Source: Trema orientale (lineage: Eukaryota; Streptophyta; Magnoliopsida; Rosales; Cannabaceae). Taken from it: a stretch of DNA of 64,000 nt. The position numbers and the translations under genes were made by a program. Under the pieces are notes generated by a model, which was given only the letters and a program-made list of their open reading frames with translations, was not told the DNA's origin and did not search any database. Below, piece by piece: positions 60,117 to 64,000 of this stretch (position 1 is the stretch's first letter; each line of letters begins with the position of its first letter). Location: positions 840,916 through 904,915 of the forward strand of contig JXTC01000084.1 of assembly GCA_002914845.1 (NCBI GenBank), in the 5' to 3' direction.

Positions 60117-60190
60117 GGTGTCTAGCTGTTTGTTTTTTTTCCTCTCTTTGTATTGTAGTCTCAATTATCAAAAAAAAAAAAAAAAAAAAA

Positions 60191-60652
60191 CTGTTTGGAG
60201 ATATGTCCCTGCTGCCAATCAAGTCCGGAAACAACGCTTCACGCTCTCATCCTTTGCGAATTCTCAAAGTGCTATTGGATGGAGAGTATTTTCTGGGACC
60301 AGCTTCGAAGTTTCTGTGGTCATGACTTTGTGCTTTAGGTGCGTAATCTGTTGGATGATTTGGAATAACCGAAACCTAATGGTCTATGGGAGAAAACTCC
60401 AAACCGAAACCGAATGGTCAATGGGAGAAAACTCCAAACCTCCTCTTGTCCTTCTGGAAGATGCAGGTATTTGGTTTTTTGAATACAAGAAGCTTCATGG
60501 TTCGGATTCCCTGCCGCGAAAAAAGGCTATCGATCACCTCTCATTGGAAGCCACCATCGTTTGGATGCTTGAAACTTAATGTTGATGCCGATGTACCAAA
60601 GAATGGAGATCGTGCTGGTATTGGCGTGGTAATCAGGGACCACTTGGACTAA
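60191..60652 (+). pseudogene. Second LINE fragment (RNase H N-terminal part)
   Basis: Directly after the poly(A) of the first LINE. Frames read RCVICWMIWNNRNLMVYG, then AGIWFFEYKKLHGS, then after a frameshift CLKLNVDADVPKNGDRAG and IGVVIRDHLD with a stop. This is the linker and first strand of a LINE RNase H domain, from a different family than the first LINE. A short repeat (TATGGGAGAAAACTCCAAACC, then AATGGGAGAAAACTCCAAACC) occurs at 60386-60440. The rest of the domain is absent. Confidence 0.75.
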
Positions 60653-61010
60653 CAGTACAACACGCTTTCCCCTAAGAAAAAAAAAAAACAAAAACTAACC
60701 TTCAAAACTACATATACCAACCGAAGCCATGCCAAGCAATTTTGCAAACACAAATATAAATGCAGAAGAAACAAGAGGAGACAGATTAATATTGGAGGAA
60801 GCAGAGTTAATAAATAAAAAGTTAAGTGGGTAGAAGTATCTAGAAGAGAATATTTATATTTCTTTTAAAATAAAAAAAGAAAGCGATTTTTTACCAGTAA
60901 TAAATCAGAAAAGTTTATACAAGACAATCTTTTCATTGAGTTGTATATAAAACACGATATACTATTTCAATATATATATATATAAAATGATATAAAAATT
61001 AAAATAAAAT
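60653..61010. other. Intergenic DNA
   Basis: AT-rich, with A runs near 60677. No gene or element termini recognised. Confidence 0.5.
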
Positions 61011-61126
61011 ACGTAAAATTACCTTCAGAATAGCTCACCTACATGGGACCCACAAAAAAAAAAAAGTAAATAAAATAAGTATACAATTATTCTCAGAACA
61101 GTTCACCTAAGTACGACTCATTTATA

Positions 61127-61865
61127 GGATCAGTTTGATTTAGTTTCTTAACAAGCTAAAAGTACAAGTTAAAAGTATTTTTCGAATAATTTATAAGTAA
61201 AAAGATGTTTCGTCTAAATCTGAAAATCAGATTATTCAAAAAATTTTGATAAAACTACAGCCAAAAGTCAAAGCTGACTTAGCTTTGACTTTTAGATTAT
61301 GCAGCAATCTATATTATCTTTTAATGAATAAATCATAATGGCTAAAATACCCTAACTTAAAAGTAAAAATACCACATATTTAATTGAATTTATTTTCATA
61401 TCGATTTTTTTTAAAAGGTATTAATATATTTAGATCATAATTGACTAAAATACTCTTCATATTAATTATTTGAAGTAATCAAATTGATTCTTTATTGAAA
61501 TTTTAAATTCAGATGAAAATAAAATAAAATAAAATAAATTTAATTGAGTAACTAATGTTCATATCAATTTTTTTTTTTTTAAAAAAAGTACTAATATCTT
61601 AAGTATGTAAAAATATACATAATTGTAAAAAATATTAATAAGTTCTTTCTATAAATATGCATAATTCTATAATGATATTTGTTTTAGTCATTTTATATCT
61701 GCAGAACAATTCAGTTATACAGTTTACTAAATATTTTAATTCAGCTTTTTTAAGTCACAGTACTTTAAAATTACAGTTTACCAAACACTCTGCTACTTTA
61801 CCCTGCAGCCAATTTTTCAGCTAAAAGTATTTTCCTTAAAATCTACATCTCTACCAAACTAGTCC
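61127..61865. mobile_element. 739-bp TIR element in the tandem array
   Basis: Ends GGATCAGTTTGATTTAG and, reverse-complemented, GGACTAGTTTGGTAGAG. TATA lies on both sides (61123-61126, 61866-61869). The other array copy has the uninterrupted sequence ATTCATGTATACTTAATTA at 62083-62101, which supports insertion at TA/TATA. The interior is non-coding, with arms rich in CTAAAAGT. Confidence 0.7.
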
Positions 61866-61895
61866 TATACTTAACTATAATTCACAAGCTTAGTA

Positions 61896-61902
<7 letters not shown>

Positions 61903-61952
<50 letters not shown>
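61903..61952. repeat. (TA)n microsatellite
   Basis: About 50 bases of uninterrupted TA. Confidence 0.95.
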
Positions 61953-61954
<2 letters not shown>

Positions 61955-62150
61955 GTATACAAGCAATCTCTATTAATCGCACACGTGTACAATTACTTTG
62001 AGAACAGCTCACCTACGTGGGACCCACAAAAAGTAAATAAAATACGTGTACAATTATCCTCAGAATAGTTCATCTAAAATATGATTCATGTATACTTAAT
62101 TACAATTTACAAGCAATTTCTGTCGGTTCCACAGGTGTACAATTATAATT

Positions 62151-63415
62151 TATAGAACAAAAAATTCTGCAAAACATTTGACAAAAAAAGAAACAAAGGT
62201 AGGTCATATAACTCGGTAAGGCAAATAGTTTTTTCCCAAAAAAGCAAAGCAACTGGAGCTATTCCTACCTGATAGTTTAAAAAAAGGGGTTTTCAGGAAA
62301 AAAGGAAAAAAAAAAATAGCACATATGGGATTTTTCATTCTTTTGAACTCTGGGCCTGTATTTTTATAATAATCCCCCTTTTTTTTCCCCTTAAGGAAGT
62401 GTTAAATTGCTGACTTTTGTTATTATTTTTAGACGTATTTATCTTATTGGTAGAATTAGTCATTAATTTAGTTGTTCGATAAAAAGAAAAAATAAGAAAA
62501 ATAAATCATATTAAATTAGCATCATGATCCCTGAACTTTGTTCTCTCCACAGATGATCCCTTAACTGTATTTTGCACCACCTTTGATCCATGAACTCTTA
62601 TATAAAGTACTACCAATCGTATACAAATGTTTTTTTTTTTCCAACTACGCATGTGATTTGTGCGTGATGAGCAAAGTATGAATTTTCACTAAGTAAACAC
62701 TAAAAACATATATATTAAAAAGTTCCACATTCTATTAGGAAGAAAATATTCTTTTTCTTCTGAAAAAAAAAAAAAAAAAAAAAAACCGCTTAGCTCCTCG
62801 AGCACACAGTTGAGCGCACCAATGAAGATACTTTCTCTTCATCGTGATCTCTCTTTGTGCCTCCTTCGATGAGATCGAGAACAGTACGTAATTTTGAAAA
62901 TCATCCTTTAGAAGTGGCTTAAAAGTATATTTAATCTGTTCAGCCTTTTGAAAATTTGATTTTCATTGATCTTCTATATGTTATTGAATATTGAAGGAGC
63001 CATTCAGTTTTATAACTTTAAATGACTTTTTTATTTGGTCCATAACCTTTTAAAAACGTTTTTTAGTTGCATAATCCCCACAGTAATGAAGCTTATAAAT
63101 TTCCTACTATACCCTTAATTAATTAATGTAAAAGATAAAAGAAATAAAATATTAAAATATAAAATAAAAAAACAAAAAACAAAAAAGAATCCCAGCGTGA
63201 AGAGAAAATGCAATTGAGCACCATACGAGCAGTTTACCCAGAAAAAAAAAAAAAAGAACAAAAAAAGCAATCTCTCTTGCATTGTTCTTCTCTTCTCTTA
63301 GCATCTTGATATGAGTTTCCTACCCTTCCTAAGATTTGAGGTAATAATAACAATGTGGATTTGAGCTTACATTTTAGTTTTCCGCATGGAGTACGAGCCT
63401 AGGAAGAAGATGAAC
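62151..63415. other. Intergenic DNA
   Basis: No gene supported. Near 62520-62640 lies ATGATCCCTGAACTTTG-type text similar to ends of long-TIR elements (ATCCCTTAACTG, ATCCATGAACTC), but no partner arm was found. Long A runs near 62765 and 63240. Confidence 0.45.
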
Positions 63416-63655
63416 AGTATCGCTCGATTGGTTTCCAGTCGAGCCCGAATGGATCCGTTCGAGTGCTTTATAAAAGTGTATTTAACTCGATTAGGACTTC
63501 AATCGAGCTCGATTGGATTCATTCCAAAGCTAGTCATATAACTCGACTGGTTCCATTCGAGCTCGACTGGACCCATTTGAGTTATGTATCCACAGACACA
63601 AAACTCGAACGGATCCAATCGAGCGCTCGATTGGTCCAATCGAGCTACTTTATTT
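63416..63655. repeat. Palindromic TCGA repeat (ATCGAGCTCGATTGG)
   Basis: Words such as CTCGATTGG, AGTCGAGC, GGATCCGTTCGAG, ATCGAGCTCGATTGGATTC, CATTCGAGCTCGACTGGACCC and AATCGAGCGCTCGATTGG repeat about every 30-50 bp in both orientations. A 65-codon frame across it has no domain. Confidence 0.7.
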
Positions 63656-64000
63656 ACTAATATTTAATACCTTTTAAAAAATTTTGATAGGCCTATTTTG
63701 TGACTACCAATATTTATCAATAGTAATAATAAATTTTCGTTACATAATTGACTCGTACAATAACAAATGTTTAATACAATAGGGCGTGAAGGAGAATGAA
63801 GAGTCTTCGAATAGTTCCTAAAGAATCCATAAACTATCATTCTTAGTTTTAACAAATCTACTATTAAGTTTTCTGAGTTGGCGATGAAATTATGAGAGAC
63901 TTATAATGTAGACCATAATAACACAAAATTAAACTAAGTTACTTGTCTTATATTTGTCCATTAGAGAAAGTTCCCCATGTTACCTTACGGAATGATGAAT
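63656..64000. other. Intergenic DNA
   Basis: AT-rich; nothing recognisable up to the window end. Confidence 0.5.

Larger units (their letters stand above)
56813..60190 (+). mobile_element. 5'-truncated LINE (L1-type with RNase H)
   Basis: Encodes RT, zf-RVT and an RNase H-like domain and ends in a 21-base A run (60170-60190), the hallmark of a LINE 3' end. ORF1 and the endonuclease domain are missing, so it is 5'-truncated, the common outcome of target-primed reverse transcription. The exact 5' junction and target duplication were not identified. Confidence 0.9.
61011..62150. repeat. Degenerate tandem array (AGAACAGCTCACCTACGTGG), interrupted
   Basis: AGCTCACCTACRTGGGACCC followed by AAAGTAAATAAAATA and GTACAATTAT occurs at about 61036 and 62008; a related half-unit (CAGAACAGTTCACCTAA) follows each copy. 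A TIR element (61127-61865) and a (TA)n run split the first copy. Confidence 0.75.

Noticed and set aside
1-64000. A new defence, biosynthetic or mobile system
   Set aside because: Apart from one terpene synthase, everything recognisable belongs to known transposon superfamilies in decay; no co-oriented set of unknown genes exists here.

Overview
This is a plant nuclear window, probably from an angiosperm and likely a eudicot. It is AT-rich, its one convincing host gene has seven exons with GT-AG introns, and nearly everything else is plant transposable elements (Ty1-copia, Ty3-gypsy chromovirus, CACTA, hAT, LINE, long-TIR foldback elements). I cannot name the species. There are no prokaryotic features, and I found no rRNA, tRNA or CRISPR.

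The host gene is an apparently intact TPS-a type terpene synthase on the minus strand (17753-22849, 7 exons, 566 aa). It has no transit peptide, so it is probably a cytosolic sesquiterpene synthase. RxR and DDxxD are intact, but the second metal motif (NSE/DTE) ends in Asp instead of Glu. Its 5' end and upstream DNA (from 22760 rightward) are duplicated at 38630-41076, where only the start of exon 1 survives. Comparing the two copies gives paired filled and empty sites for several transposon insertions.

Layout. 1-1507: AT-rich intergenic. 1508-4361: CACTA element with TNPA-like remnants and tandem subterminal repeats. 4440-4923: foldback element. 6585-12115: decayed copia element (minus). 12.1-15.7 kb: intergenic, with a SINE-like tail and an LTR-like promoter region with repeat arrays. 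15.7-16.9 kb: LINE RNase H fragment (minus) containing a 346-bp CACTA MITE. 17.7-22.9 kb: terpene synthase. 22.9-37.3 kb: duplication unit A, carrying a foldback element, two hAT-like insertions, an LTR-like segment with a nested 699-bp hAT MITE, and a Tekay/Del-type gypsy chromovirus (27971-36529, TSD ACCAC) containing an 890-N assembly gap. 38.6-41.1 kb: unit B with the broken terpene synthase copy and a 709-bp long-TIR element. 41.1-about 56.5 kb: a large degenerate CACTA element (TNP2 + DUF4218 + DUF4216, minus) whose transposase is split by a complete copia element (43618-52014, TSD GTCTC), followed by a 106-bp minisatellite and inverted subterminal repeats. 56.9-60.19 kb: 5'-truncated LINE with RT, zf-RVT and RNase H and a poly(A) tail, followed by a second LINE fragment. 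60.7-64 kb: AT-rich intergenic with a tandem array split by a TIR element and a TCGA-rich palindromic repeat.

No mobile element here looks fully coding-competent: all carry stops, frameshifts, deletions or nested insertions. I did not find a convincing new molecular system. The best leads are the terpene synthase with its altered metal motif, its truncated tandem copy, and the unusual leader of the nested copia element.
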